A DNA stretch of 64,000 nucleotides from UBA5239 sp040394635 (GCA_040394635.1 JBEBRW010000021.1:12660-76659); one strand, 5' to 3'. Counted from the first letter of the stretch, positions 50,077 through 58,484 are shown. A program made the numbers and translations. Notes: generated by a model not told the origin, from the sequence alone.

Positions 50077-50799
50077 ATGAAAAAAAGTTTTACATTGATT
50101 GAACTGCTTGTAGTCATAGCAATCATAGCCATCCTTGCCGCGATGCTCCTCCCTGCCCTGAATTCCGCCCGGGAAAAGGCCAATGATGCCTCCTGCAGGT
50201 CCAATCTTTCGCAACTGGGAAAGGGTTTCGCCGGTTATTCCGTCGATTGGAATGATTATTTGCCCCATAACAATATGGCCAAAGATGCTTACGTCAAAGC
50301 GATTTATCCCTACGTCACCGGCAGCCCCGTCCCCGCCTCCTTGAACGTGAGTGGAGCCAATCCAATCGTCCGCGAATCCGTTTTCTGGTGCCCGACACAC
50401 ATGAAAACCGCCGACAAAATGGGCGCCTGGGTCGGTTATCCCCTGGTTAATGATATTTCATACGGGATGAACTACAACTTATGGCCCATCGGCGGCTGGG
50501 AAGCAGCTGATAAATATTTCCAGCGCAAAGTTACCAAGATCAGAAATCCGTCGTCCGCATTGATCCTTTCCGAATTTACCAATAACTCGGGAACTAACCC
50601 GAACTCCGGCTGGTTCATGGGTTTCTTCCCGTATGCCAATGGCCGTCACGGCAGTGGTGCGGTCCTGACAGACGGCGGCGGCAAATATCTTGGCGGCTCC
50701 GCCAATATACTCATGGCCGACGGCCATGTAACCTCGGAAAAAGCCACTTATTTGAGAGCCATCGCCAGCAATCAAGAACCCTGGTTGATCACCCAATAA
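50077..50799 (+). CDS. Pseudopilin-like protein with prepilin N-terminus and H-X9-DG-type end
   Basis: This protein has 240 residues. The prepilin peptidase site and helix are clear: KKSFTLIELLVVIAIIAILA with Glu at position 5 of the mature form (cleavage before F5). The remainder has two paired cysteines (residues 40 and 105) and ends with NILMADGHV near residue 215, the pattern of the H-X9-DG family that is hugely expanded in Lentisphaerae, Planctomycetes and Verrucomicrobia. GGAGG stands 7 bases before the ATG. It lies 15 bases after the LacI regulator. These proteins may display or trap sugars or act in type II secretion; function is unknown. Confidence 0.9.
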   Translation: MKKSFTLIELLVVIAIIAILAAMLLPALNSAREKANDASCRSNLSQLGKGFAGYSVDWNDYLPHNNMAKDAYVKAIYPYVTGSPVPASLNVSGANPIVRESVFWCPTHMKTADKMGAWVGYPLVNDISYGMNYNLWPIGGWEAADKYFQRKVTKIRNPSSALILSEFTNNSGTNPNSGWFMGFFPYANGRHGSGAVLTDGGGKYLGGSANILMADGHVTSEKATYLRAIASNQEPWLITQ

Positions 50800-50815
50800 T
50801 GAAGGATACTATATC

Positions 50816-53632
50816 GTGAAAATGAAACTCATTGCCCTGATGACTTTACTGTTGCCCGCCCTGCTGCTCTCCGCCGGCGATCCGTTGTTCGAGGCCAATC
50901 GAACCGCGTGGCAGATCTGGCTCCCGGCCAAGGCCGCCCCCGCTGAACAGTATGCAGCTGAAGAACTGCAGGCTGCCCTGCGCAAGATTTCCGGTGTCGA
51001 GTTCCAACTCACCCAAAGCGAAAAGCCCGGAGCTTCCGGCAATATCGTCATCGCTTCGCTGGATTCATATCCTGAACTGCCCGCCGCCCTGAAGCTGAAA
51101 GCCGGCGATACCGAGGAACTGGCGGTATATACCCTTGACGGAAACCTCTATCTGTGCGGCAACAACCCGCGCGGCGCGCTTTACGCCGTGTACTCGTTTC
51201 TGCAAAATGAGCTCGGCGTCCGCTGGTTCTGGCCGGGCGACGACGGAGAATTCATCGTACAGCAGAGCAGCTATGCCCTGCCCACCCTGGCCTATAACGC
51301 CAAACCCGGATTCCGCTTCCGGGAAATGACTCCGTGCGGCATCCATTATCACGTCCCCACTGAAATCTGGATGGCGCGCAATTTCCTGAACGGCGGTTCC
51401 CGCACCCCGGAAATACGCGACAAAGCCGGGTTCTATCGGCTCGACGGGCTTCACACCATCGCCGTGCACTCGAAGGATTTCGACAAATATCCCGAATACT
51501 TTTCGCTGATCAACGGCAAGCGTGTCCCCGAGGGCGAGGCCGGTTGCTGGTCGAATCCCGGTTTCACCGAGCTGATGATCAAGAACCACGTGGAAATGAT
51601 CAAAACCCGCGGACTCGATATCCTGAACGCTTTCCCGGCGGACATCGTTCCCCGCTGCGAATGCGCCGAGTGCACCAAAAATCCCGATCCTTCATCCCGT
51701 TGGTACGACTACTATTATAAGTTGATTCAGGAAATCAAGAAGGAGTGCCCGGACACCATGTTCGCGGGTATCGCCTATCAGGAATACCGTGCGGTCCCGA
51801 CCAGTGAAGTGAAGGGTCTCGAATACGTGGAATATTGCCAGTACAACCGTTGCTATGTGCATAAACTCGACAATCCGGAATGCACCTTCAATCAGAAATC
51901 CATGGAGGAACTGAAGCGCTGGCAGGCCAAGGCTCCGATGGGCATTTACGGTTATGAGTTCGACGTGTTCGTCCCGGAAATGTATGTCCCGTTCTGGAAC
52001 ATGCTGGCCGATGAAATGAAAATTTTCCGTGACATGAAGCTGGTCCGGATGAAAACCGAACTCGGCGTAGGCGACCTCAACCTCCCCCGTACGGAAGTCC
52101 GGCAGCTCATCTGGCGGCTGCCCAACTATATTTACGCCCGGCTGCTATGGAACCCGGATGAGAACATCGATGCCCTGCTGGCGGATTTCTGCAAATATGT
52201 CTATGGTCCGGCGGCCGAACCCATGCTCGCTTATCATAAGATGATGGCGGCCTCCTGGGACGGCATGAAAATCCACCTGAGCTACTTCCTGACCCCTCCC
52301 CTCGGCACGTCCAAACATTTCCTGAATGCCGAATTGATCAAATCGGCCCAGGAAAAATTCGCGGCAGCCGAAGCCGCGGTCCAGGGCGACGCCAATACCA
52401 GGTTCCGCGCCGAAGTGGCCCTGGACAAGTCTCAGTTCGGCCAATGGGAAAAACTATATCAATTGTCCCGTGACAACGCCGCCACTGCCACGCTGCCGCT
52501 GCTCTCCGACGATCCGCAGAATTTCGCACGGCTCGGCGCCCTGCCCATGAAAAGCGCCAACGGCACCGCCCTCCCCACCCAGAGCCGGATGTTCTGGAGC
52601 AAGGACGCCCTCCATATTCAGGTAATCTGTACCGAACCCGATATGGCGAAATTGAAAAAAGGCGCCTCCGGCGTCCGAGACGTCGCCCTGTGGGCCGACG
52701 ACAACATCGAAATCTTCCTTGATCCGGCCAACGGTCTCCCCTACCGTCACTTCGCCGCGAACCCGTCGGGCGGCACCTACGACGCCCTCGGCAATGACAA
52801 AAACTGGGACCCGGCATGGCAGGCTCAAACGACTCTCGAAGCCGACCGCTGGATCACGAATATCCGCATCCCCTTCGCCTCGCTCGAAGTCACGCCCAAG
52901 GACGGCGACCAGTGGCAGATCATCGTAATCCGCAACAGCAAGCCGGAAGCCAGCGGTTATCCGTTCCCTGCCTATCACGACATGAGCGGCAGTGCCACAC
53001 TGTACTTCAGCACCAACAACAAACCGGAATACCGTCTGAGCTGGATATCGACGCCTGCCCTGGCCGAAGGGCGCCGTTTCGAGGGCAGCAAGAACAATTT
53101 TCTGAAGAGCGGCTGGCAAATCCAGAACGCCATCGGCCCGGAAGGAGCGGCCAAACTGGATTTGAGCGACAGCAAGTTAATCGTCATCGAAAATTATCAG
53201 AATCAATTGCCGCTGGAATTTTACCGAGACAAATTGATTCCGGCGGTAAAAAACGGTGCGGTCGTAGTTTTCAGCTGTTACTTCTGGGTACACGAGCTGG
53301 AGAAACAATTCAACGACCCGACCTACAAGGTGGGATTCATCGAAAAGCCGCATCCGGTTCGCAAGGCGACTTACATTTCCCCCGACAGCTTCGCCACTAC
53401 ACCGCATAACATGAAAGACGCGCTCGGCCACACCCCCTCAGGAGTGTTCGAGCCCGCCTTCCCTGACAAATGGGTAAAACTCGCCTGTCAGAAACTCGCC
53501 GATGAAACGGAAAAACCCTACATCATGGCGCGTCCGCTCGGCAAGGGAATGGTCGTGCTGGCAGGTGATATCGGCGGCAATGTCAAGCTCTTCGAAAATC
53601 TTTTCGAATACAACAAAGCCATCAAACGTTAA
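50816..53632 (+). CDS. Large secreted DUF4838 / CBM9-like protein (probable carbohydrate-active)
   Basis: This protein has 938 residues. The signal peptide is residues 1-20 (ends LLLSAG). Residues of about 30-150 resemble the N-terminal domain of GH67/GH20-type enzymes (AEQYAAEELQAALRKISG, YAVYSFLQNELGVRWF). Residues of about 186-460 are the DUF4838 domain with FPADIVPRCECAECTKNP and ELGVGDLNLPR. Residues of about 574-692 look like a CBM9-type domain (SKDALHIQVICTEPD, DDNIEIFLDP), and the last 190 residues have a flavodoxin/amidotransferase-like look (SKLIVIENYQ, GKGMVVLAGDIGG). A GTG at 50816 has AAGGA 9 bases upstream; an ATG at 50822 is possible. Substrate unknown; the operon partner suggests LacI control. 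Confidence 0.82.
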   Translation: MKMKLIALMTLLLPALLLSAGDPLFEANRTAWQIWLPAKAAPAEQYAAEELQAALRKISGVEFQLTQSEKPGASGNIVIASLDSYPELPAALKLKAGDTEELAVYTLDGNLYLCGNNPRGALYAVYSFLQNELGVRWFWPGDDGEFIVQQSSYALPTLAYNAKPGFRFREMTPCGIHYHVPTEIWMARNFLNGGSRTPEIRDKAGFYRLDGLHTIAVHSKDFDKYPEYFSLINGKRVPEGEAGCWSNPGFTELMIKNHVEMIKTRGLDILNAFPADIVPRCECAECTKNPDPSSRWYDYYYKLIQEIKKECPDTMFAGIAYQEYRAVPTSEVKGLEYVEYCQYNRCYVHKLDNPECTFNQKSMEELKRWQAKAPMGIYGYEFDVFVPEMYVPFWNMLADEMKIFRDMKLVRMKTELGVGDLNLPRTEVRQLIWRLPNYIYARLLWNPDENIDALLADFCKYVYGPAAEPMLAYHKMMAASWDGMKIHLSYFLTPPLGTSKHFLNAELIKSAQEKFAAAEAAVQGDANTRFRAEVALDKSQFGQWEKLYQLSRDNAATATLPLLSDDPQNFARLGALPMKSANGTALPTQSRMFWSKDALHIQVICTEPDMAKLKKGASGVRDVALWADDNIEIFLDPANGLPYRHFAANPSGGTYDALGNDKNWDPAWQAQTTLEADRWITNIRIPFASLEVTPKDGDQWQIIVIRNSKPEASGYPFPAYHDMSGSATLYFSTNNKPEYRLSWISTPALAEGRRFEGSKNNFLKSGWQIQNAIGPEGAAKLDLSDSKLIVIENYQNQLPLEFYRDKLIPAVKNGAVVVFSCYFWVHELEKQFNDPTYKVGFIEKPHPVRKATYISPDSFATTPHNMKDALGHTPSGVFEPAFPDKWVKLACQKLADETEKPYIMARPLGKGMVVLAGDIGGNVKLFENLFEYNKAIKR

Positions 53633-53633
53633 G

Positions 53634-53685
53634 AAAAAAGCACAAAAGCCTGTGGTATTACATCAACAGGCTTTTGTGTATTTTT
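53634..53685. terminator. Bidirectional terminator between convergent DUF4838 and yhcH genes
   Basis: CACAAAAGCCTGT (53641-53653) pairs perfectly with ACAGGCTTTTGTG (53666-53678). On the plus strand TATTTTT follows; on the minus strand the run of A at 53634-53639 reads as a T tract. The yhcH stop codon (53658-53660) is inside the 12-base loop, so one stem arm encodes the last residues of YhcH. Confidence 0.85.
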
Positions 53686-54131
53686 ACGACGATCTTTTTC
53701 ACCGGTTCAGTGATTTCGGTGAAGCTCACGCACGGCATATGCCCCTCTTCCGGGAAAAATACGGCGAAGGCACCGGGAGCCATCGGCAACGGAATCGCGG
53801 TGCTCATGTTCCGGTCATAAAGACCGTAATCTTTTTCCTCGTTGAACCTGCCGTCACGCTTCAGGGTCGAGATCGGATTATAGAAAATTATTTCCCGGCC
53901 GCTGATCACGACCTGAATATCGATATACTCGCGGTGCATTTCCACTCTGGAATCATGCAGATGCTTGGTTTCGTAGCTGCTGACATTGGCGTACATCATG
54001 GAGCCGTCCAGCTCGTAGCGTTTGTCCGGCATGTCAATGCTGAAGTTGGAAATGAATTCAAATGCCTTCCGCCAGACATTTTCATGTCCGGCCCCGTAAT
54101 TCTGCCAGTTTTCAATGAAATCGTAGATCAT
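53658..54131 (-). CDS. YhcH/YjgK/YiaL-family protein (DUF386)
   Basis: This is a 157-residue beta-barrel protein of the YhcH/YjgK/YiaL family, often linked to sialic acid or other sugar catabolism and also found as the EbgC-like beta subunit fold. The family motifs are RYELDGSMMYANVSSYET and HREYIDIQVVISG (metal-binding His/Glu/Asp), with FFPEEGHMPC near the end. It starts 3 bases after the preceding gene's stop, so it is the last gene of the ECF sigma operon, an unusual place for a sugar-metabolism protein. Its 3' end overlaps a shared terminator. Confidence 0.88.
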   Translation of the reverse strand: MIYDFIENWQNYGAGHENVWRKAFEFISNFSIDMPDKRYELDGSMMYANVSSYETKHLHDSRVEMHREYIDIQVVISGREIIFYNPISTLKRDGRFNEEKDYGLYDRNMSTAIPLPMAPGAFAVFFPEEGHMPCVSFTEITEPVKKIVVKIHKSLLM

Positions 54132-54134
54132 GTG

Positions 54135-54677
54135 TCACCAACGCAACTCCGCGGGTTTGGTTAATTCGTCAATCCGGGCCTGAATAATCGCTTCGGCGTT
54201 TTTCTGGCGCGCGTCATATTTCTCGCGCTCACGCTCCAGGCGTTTCTCCAGGAACTCCAGCTGACGCTTGTGCTCTTTGAGGTTCCGTTCAAAATCTTCC
54301 GTCGTGATCTTCCTGATCTCGGCGTAAGCCTTGTCTTTTTCTTCCTTGCTGCCGGACTGGTAAGTGCGAACCAGATCGGCCAGGCGCTTTTCGCGTTCCC
54401 GGATCATCTTGTTGTACTTTTCCAACCGTTCATCGAGAAATTTTTTGGCCTTTTCAGGATCGCTGTCCTGTAGCTCACGCAGTTCCTTGCGTTCCTGCTC
54501 GCTGAGCGTGGCGAAGAAATCCCGCATCTGCATCTGCTGCTGACGGCGGGGCGAATTGGGCCGTTCACCGGATTTTTCGGTGGACTGCTTGTCGTGGGGC
54601 GGCGGGGGCGGAGCCTGATCGGCCCAGACGACCGGGGCCAACAGGGCCGCAGCCAGGATCATTGACCATTTCTTCAT
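54135..54677 (-). CDS. Periplasmic coiled-coil protein in the ECF sigma operon
   Basis: This protein has 180 residues. The signal peptide is residues 1-19 (ends PVVWA). It is followed by a proline-rich linker (APPPPPHDK) and a long, highly charged alpha-helical region (about residues 50-175), with segments such as SEQERKELRELQDSDPEKAKK and ERNLKEHKRQLEFLEKRLE. This is the general form of Spy/CpxP-like or heavy-metal-sensor periplasmic proteins, but no LTxxQ motif is convincing, so the family is not assigned. Its start overlaps the putative anti-sigma gene by 4 bases. It may be a sensor or target of the ECF pathway. Confidence 0.6.
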   Translation of the reverse strand: MKKWSMILAAALLAPVVWADQAPPPPPHDKQSTEKSGERPNSPRRQQQMQMRDFFATLSEQERKELRELQDSDPEKAKKFLDERLEKYNKMIREREKRLADLVRTYQSGSKEEKDKAYAEIRKITTEDFERNLKEHKRQLEFLEKRLEREREKYDARQKNAEAIIQARIDELTKPAELRW

Positions 54678-55099
54678 AATATCACCTCATAATAATTGAT
54701 GCTTTCAATAACCGAATCCAGAGTCAGCTCGCCGCCGTAATAATTGGTGGTGGCGGCCTGGGTCTGATACGATGTCTTATCGATATCGTTGCCCAGTTCT
54801 GTCAGCGAAGTTTCGAAATTCTTCCAATCCCAGAGCGCGATGGTGCGCGTCGATGTCAGCTCCGGCGATTTATCGGGCACGCTGAAGTAGAACGGCGCCA
54901 GGCAGCAGAGGCAGACCGCCGCCGCCAGTGCCGTATATTGCACCACGTGCCGGATGAAGAAATTCCGCCTGGCCCGGTGACGCATCATCCCGGCCTGCTT
55001 CAAAATGGCCTCATCCAGTTCCGCCGGCACCTCCGGGTAAACCCGTTCGATTCCGAGCAGATCCTGCCCTTCTTCAATGTTGAATTTTACTTCTTTCAT
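54674..55099 (-). CDS. Probable anti-sigma factor (single-pass membrane protein)
   Basis: This protein has 141 residues. A cytoplasmic N-terminus of about 47 residues (EVPAELDEAILKQAGMMRHR) precedes one membrane helix (about 48-72, VVQYTALAAAVCLCCLAPFYF) and a periplasmic tail of about 70 residues. Position right after an ECF sigma gene (13 bases) and this topology are typical of anti-sigma factors. The zinc-binding HxxxCxxC motif is absent, so it would be a non-ZAS type. Function is inferred from context. Confidence 0.55.
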   Translation of the reverse strand: MKEVKFNIEEGQDLLGIERVYPEVPAELDEAILKQAGMMRHRARRNFFIRHVVQYTALAAAVCLCCLAPFYFSVPDKSPELTSTRTIALWDWKNFETSLTELGNDIDKTSYQTQAATTNYYGGELTLDSVIESINYYEVIL

Positions 55100-55112
55100 A
55101 TTTCATCCTCCA

Positions 55113-55676
55113 TTACCGGACATCGGCCAGTAACTCTCTTAACTTCTTCACCGCGTACTGCATTCGCGCCAGTACCGTATTGATCGAACACTTCTGGATC
55201 TGCGCGATCTCCTTGAAGCCGATCTCCTCCTGACGCAGCATGAATACCTCGCGCTGCTCCGCCGGCAGCTGCCCGAGCGCCGAATTCAGCGCCAGCGCGA
55301 TCTCGCCCCGCACCATATTGCCGGACGGCTGCTCTTTGCCCAGCGGCATCTTCTTCTCATCGAGTTCATCGATTTCCAGATGCTCCCCGCGCCGCTTGCG
55401 GCTGCGGAAATAGTCGATCGCCAGGTTGTGCGCAATCCTGAACAGCCACGCCTGAAAACGGTCCGAGGGCCGGTAACCCGGCAGCTTCTCCATCACCCGG
55501 ATCCAGCTTTTCTGGAAAATATCGTCCACGTCGGCTTTGGAGTCCGGCACCATCTTCATCAGATAGCCGTACAGCTGATTCTTGTAACGGTTGTAAAGCA
55601 ACCCGAAGTCATGGTCGGCCCCGGCCAGATAACCGTCTATCAATTCCTGATCGGATCGTTCCATTCCTTCGTCCAT
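55113..55676 (-). CDS. ECF-type RNA polymerase sigma factor
   Basis: This protein has 187 residues. Region 2 is FGLLYNRYKNQLYGYLMKM, DVDDIFQKSWIRV and FQAWLFRIAHNLAIDYFRSR; region 4 is LPAEQREVFMLRQEEIGFKEIAQI and then CSINTVLARMQYAVKKL, the HTH that reads the -35 element. It is the first of four genes (sigma, putative anti-sigma, coiled-coil protein, yhcH). An alternative ATG at 55664 is five residues downstream. The signal sensed is unknown. No matching autoregulatory promoter was identified in the short upstream gap. Confidence 0.92.
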   Translation of the reverse strand: MDEGMERSDQELIDGYLAGADHDFGLLYNRYKNQLYGYLMKMVPDSKADVDDIFQKSWIRVMEKLPGYRPSDRFQAWLFRIAHNLAIDYFRSRKRRGEHLEIDELDEKKMPLGKEQPSGNMVRGEIALALNSALGQLPAEQREVFMLRQEEIGFKEIAQIQKCSINTVLARMQYAVKKLRELLADVR

Positions 55677-55726
55677 ACTCGTGTTCCACTATAATTAACG
55701 CTGCTATTGCAAAATTATTGGATGCT

Positions 55727-56122
55727 TTATGAAAAAATTCCTAAAAAATTTGCGATTCCGCAATCCGCCGGCAAAAAATTCACCTTTTCGAGCTCACTCC
55801 GGGCCACCCAGCGGTACTCCTGATTTTCCTTCGGCTCCGGCGTCGAATCCAGCGCCAGGCAGCGGATGAAATGCAGCCGGACGATCCGCTCCGGATACTC
55901 ATGCTCCGTGAAATAAATCTGGTCAAACACCATCACTTCCATGCCGAGCTCCTCGTGCAGCTCGCGCCTCAAACACTCCGCCCGCGACTCGCCCGGCTCG
56001 ATCTTGCCGCCGGGAAATTCCCAGTAACCGGCATACTCCTGCCCCGGCGGCCGCGAGGTGATCAACACCTTGTCGCCGTCGAAAATCACTGCTGCGCAGA
56101 CATTGATGGTCTTTTTCGTCAT
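55727..56122 (-). CDS. NUDIX hydrolase, MutT type
   Basis: This is a 131-residue pyrophosphohydrolase. The Nudix box is complete: GKIEPGESRAECLRRELHEE followed by LGM, at about residues 39-61. The start INVCAAVIFDGDKVLITSRP and PGQEYAGYWEFPGG are MutT-like, so sanitising 8-oxo-dGTP is the best guess, though related enzymes act on other nucleotides. It overlaps the obg end by 4 bases, implying coupled translation. Confidence 0.9.
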   Translation of the reverse strand: MTKKTINVCAAVIFDGDKVLITSRPPGQEYAGYWEFPGGKIEPGESRAECLRRELHEELGMEVMVFDQIYFTEHEYPERIVRLHFIRCLALDSTPEPKENQEYRWVARSELEKVNFLPADCGIANFLGIFS

Positions 56123-57126
56123 TTCTTTTTGGCGTTCTGCACTTTCTTTTTCAGAAGCGTCATGAATTCTTCGATATTCTCGCCCAATCCGGCAGCCATC
56201 TCGATGATCGGCAACCGCAGCGTGGGAAATTCCTTTTTGAACTGCGCGAGGTTTTCTTTGCTCCCCGGCGCGTCCATTTTGTTGGCGGCGATAATCAATC
56301 CGCGGCGCGACAGCCCTTTCTGGTAGATGTTCAACTCGTTTTTGAGCGAGGTGAAGTCATCCCACGGCTTGCGCCCGTCGATGCCGCTCATGTCCAGCAC
56401 GTAAACCAGCAGCACCGTCCGCTCGATGTGACGGAGAAACTCGTGGCCGAGGCCGACGTTTTCGCTGGCGCCGTCGATCAGTCCCGGGATGTCAGCCACC
56501 GTCAAGCGGGTATAATCAGGGAACTCGACCACGCCGACCACCGGATTGAGGGTGGTAAAGGGATACGGGGCCACCTTCGGATGGGCATTGGAAATCACGC
56601 CCAGCAGTGTCGATTTGCCAGCGTTCGGATAGCCGACCAGCCCTACGTCCGCGATAATTTTCAGCTCCAGCTCCACCTGCAGTTCTTCGCCGGGCGTACC
56701 CGGATTGCAGCGCCGCGGCGCCCGGTTGGTGCTGGTGGCGAAATGCCGGTTGCCCCAGCCTCCGCTGCCGCCGTTGGCCACGGTGAACCGCATGCCGGGC
56801 TCGTTCAGGTCCGCGATGAATTCCCCGGTTTCGACATTGGTCACGACCGTGCCGACCGGGATTTTGATGATTACGTCCTGGCCGGTGCGCCCAATCAGGT
56901 CCTTGCCCTTGCCGTTCTCGCCGCGGCCGGCCTCATAATGACGAACAAAGGACAAATCGACCAGGCTCTGTTCGTTGACCGAAGTCTCCAATATGACATT
57001 GCCGCCGTTGCCGCCGTCGCCGCCGTCCGGCCCGCCCTTGGGAATGAATTTCTCGCGCCGGAAGCTGCTGCAGCCGTTGCCGCCGTCGCCGCCTTTTACT
57101 TTGATTTTGACCTTGTCAACAAACAT
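56119..57126 (-). CDS. obg: GTPase Obg (CgtA)
   Basis: This is a 335-residue GTPase for late assembly of the 50S subunit. The glycine-rich Obg domain (VKGGDGGNGCSSFRREKF, GGPDGGDGGNGGN) occupies residues 1-158. The G domain has the P loop GYPNAGKSTLL, DIPGLIDGA and NKMD. The C-terminal OCT domain of Gram-positive homologues is missing. The start at 57126 gives MFVDKVKIKVKGG; the frame continues upstream only into the rpmA terminator. The rpmA-obg order is conserved in bacteria, consistent with a shared ribosome role, but here a terminator separates them. Confidence 0.97.
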   Translation of the reverse strand: MFVDKVKIKVKGGDGGNGCSSFRREKFIPKGGPDGGDGGNGGNVILETSVNEQSLVDLSFVRHYEAGRGENGKGKDLIGRTGQDVIIKIPVGTVVTNVETGEFIADLNEPGMRFTVANGGSGGWGNRHFATSTNRAPRRCNPGTPGEELQVELELKIIADVGLVGYPNAGKSTLLGVISNAHPKVAPYPFTTLNPVVGVVEFPDYTRLTVADIPGLIDGASENVGLGHEFLRHIERTVLLVYVLDMSGIDGRKPWDDFTSLKNELNIYQKGLSRRGLIIAANKMDAPGSKENLAQFKKEFPTLRLPIIEMAAGLGENIEEFMTLLKKKVQNAKKK

Positions 57127-57145
57127 TTTTTCCACCTCATTTACG

Positions 57146-57173
57146 AAAAAAAAGCCCGGCATTTACCGGGCTT
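57146..57173 (-). terminator. Terminator of rpmA, ahead of obg
   Basis: AAGCCCGG (57152-57159) and CCGGGCTT (57166-57173) form a perfect 8-bp stem with a 6-base loop. Read on the minus strand it is followed by a run of eight T (57153-57146). It lies between the rpmA stop and the obg start, so obg needs read-through or its own promoter. Confidence 0.85.
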
Positions 57174-57196
57174 CATCAACTTACAGATTTGTTTTC

Positions 57197-57448
57197 TTAC
57201 AGCGCTGCAGGAACGATGTTCACTTTGCTCTTGCTGTTGGAAAATTCCACTGTGCCTTCGCAGAGAGCGAAAAGGGTGAAATCCCTGCCGCAGCCCACGT
57301 TTTTGCCAGGATGGAATCTGGTGCCGCGCTGACGCACGATGATGCTGCCCGCGGTTACATACTCGCCGCCGTGAGCTTTGATGCCGAGCATTTTCGGCTT
57401 GCTGTCGCGACCGTTTCTTGAGCTAGACTGCCCTTTTTTATGTGCCAT
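57197..57448 (-). CDS. rpmA: 50S ribosomal protein L27
   Basis: This is an 83-residue ribosomal protein whose N-terminal tail reaches the peptidyl-transferase centre. MAHKKGQSSSRNGRDSKPK, the GSIIVRQRGTRFHPGKNVG core and DFTLFALCEGTV are standard. There is no N-terminal cleavable extension of the Firmicutes type. In most bacteria rplU (L21) comes immediately before rpmA; here the upstream gene is a divergent pirin and rpmA has its own promoter. A terminator follows. Confidence 0.97.
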   Translation of the reverse strand: MAHKKGQSSSRNGRDSKPKMLGIKAHGGEYVTAGSIIVRQRGTRFHPGKNVGCGRDFTLFALCEGTVEFSNSKSKVNIVPAAL

Positions 57449-57491
57449 GATATACCTCGCTATATTGTTAATTTATCACAATTGAAAATTT

Positions 57492-57520
57492 AATATACAG
57501 TGACTTTGCCGAATTTCCAA
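57492..57520 (-). promoter_or_regulatory. Promoter of rpmA
   Basis: On the minus strand TTGGAA (57520-57515), 17 bases, TATATT (57497-57492). The leader is about 40 bases, with GCGAGGT before the ATG. It shares the divergent gap with the pirin promoter. Confidence 0.55.
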
Positions 57521-57579
57521 TCAAAAACTAAAAAAAATCGCAGAAATTCTCCCGATCCGGAAACTCCGGAAGCCGCTGC

Positions 57580-57609
57580 TTGACATTTCCGGATAAATCG
57601 CCATATTAT
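57580..57609 (+). promoter_or_regulatory. Promoter of the pirin-family gene
   Basis: Perfect TTGACA (57580-57585), 18 bases, TATTAT (57604-57609). The start would be near 57616 with a leader of about 26 bases containing GGAGGAG before the ATG at 57642. Confidence 0.65.
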
Positions 57610-57641
57610 ACCAGAGTCAAGTAAAAATGGAGGAGTTGAAA

Positions 57642-58484
57642 ATGGGAACAAGAAAAGTTGTACGGGTTGTCCAGGGCAAAGCGGCTGTCGACGGCGCCGG
57701 AGTGCATCTGCAGCGGGTTATCGGGTATCATGACGTTGAGGATTTTGATCCGTTCCTGATGCTGGATGCCTTCGACTCAAAGAACCCGCAGGATTACATC
57801 GCAGGTTTTCCATGGCATCCGCACCGCGGCATTGAAACGGTTACTTATCTGATCAAGGGCGAGATGGATCATGGCGACAGCCTCGGAAACCGTGGACGGA
57901 TCACCGGCGGCAGCAGCCAGTGGATGACTGCCGGCGGCGGAATTATCCATCAGGAAATGCCGCAGCCCTCCGAGCACATGCTGGGCGCGCAATTATGGAT
58001 CAACCTGCCGCGGAAAGATAAGATGACCGAACCGGAATACAACGACATCAAAGCCGATAGCGTCGTCAAAGTCACAGAGGAAAACGCCACAGTCGCTGTT
58101 ATTTCCGGTGATTACAAAGGCCATACGGGCCCTGCTCCGAGCAAGTATGTCCGGGCCACGTATCTGGATGTGGAGCTGCAGCCGGACAAAAACTGGGAAG
58201 CCGGGGTCGCTTCGGAAAATACGGTGTTCATCTATATTATCCTGGGATCGCTGGAAATCGACGGCAGACCTTATGAAAACCGGCGTGCCGTATTATTCGG
58301 CGATGGCGACCACGTTGCCTTGAAAGCCGGCCGCGACGGCGCGCGCTTCCTGCTGCTCTCCGGCAAGCCGCTCAGGGAACCGGTCGCCTGGGGCGGTCCG
58401 ATCGTGATGAATACCAGGGAAGAACTGGATCAGGCGTTCCGGGAAATTGACGAAGGTACTTTTGTCCGTGGTCATGCCGAATAA
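57642..58484 (+). CDS. Pirin-family cupin protein
   Basis: This 280-residue protein has two cupin domains. The N-terminal cupin carries the iron-binding residues: FPWHPHRGIETVTYLIKGE (two His), then IIHQEMPQ with His and Glu, the pattern of pirins such as E. coli YhhW with quercetinase activity. The C-terminal part has PYENRRAVLFGDGDHVALKA and the family closing PVAWGGPIVMNTREEL. ATG at 57642 follows GGAGG; an in-frame ATG at 57627 overlaps that site. It is a single gene between its own promoter and the glgA region. Bacterial pirins can be redox enzymes or regulators; which applies is not known. Confidence 0.93.
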   Translation: MGTRKVVRVVQGKAAVDGAGVHLQRVIGYHDVEDFDPFLMLDAFDSKNPQDYIAGFPWHPHRGIETVTYLIKGEMDHGDSLGNRGRITGGSSQWMTAGGGIIHQEMPQPSEHMLGAQLWINLPRKDKMTEPEYNDIKADSVVKVTEENATVAVISGDYKGHTGPAPSKYVRATYLDVELQPDKNWEAGVASENTVFIYIILGSLEIDGRPYENRRAVLFGDGDHVALKAGRDGARFLLLSGKPLREPVAWGGPIVMNTREELDQAFREIDEGTFVRGHAE

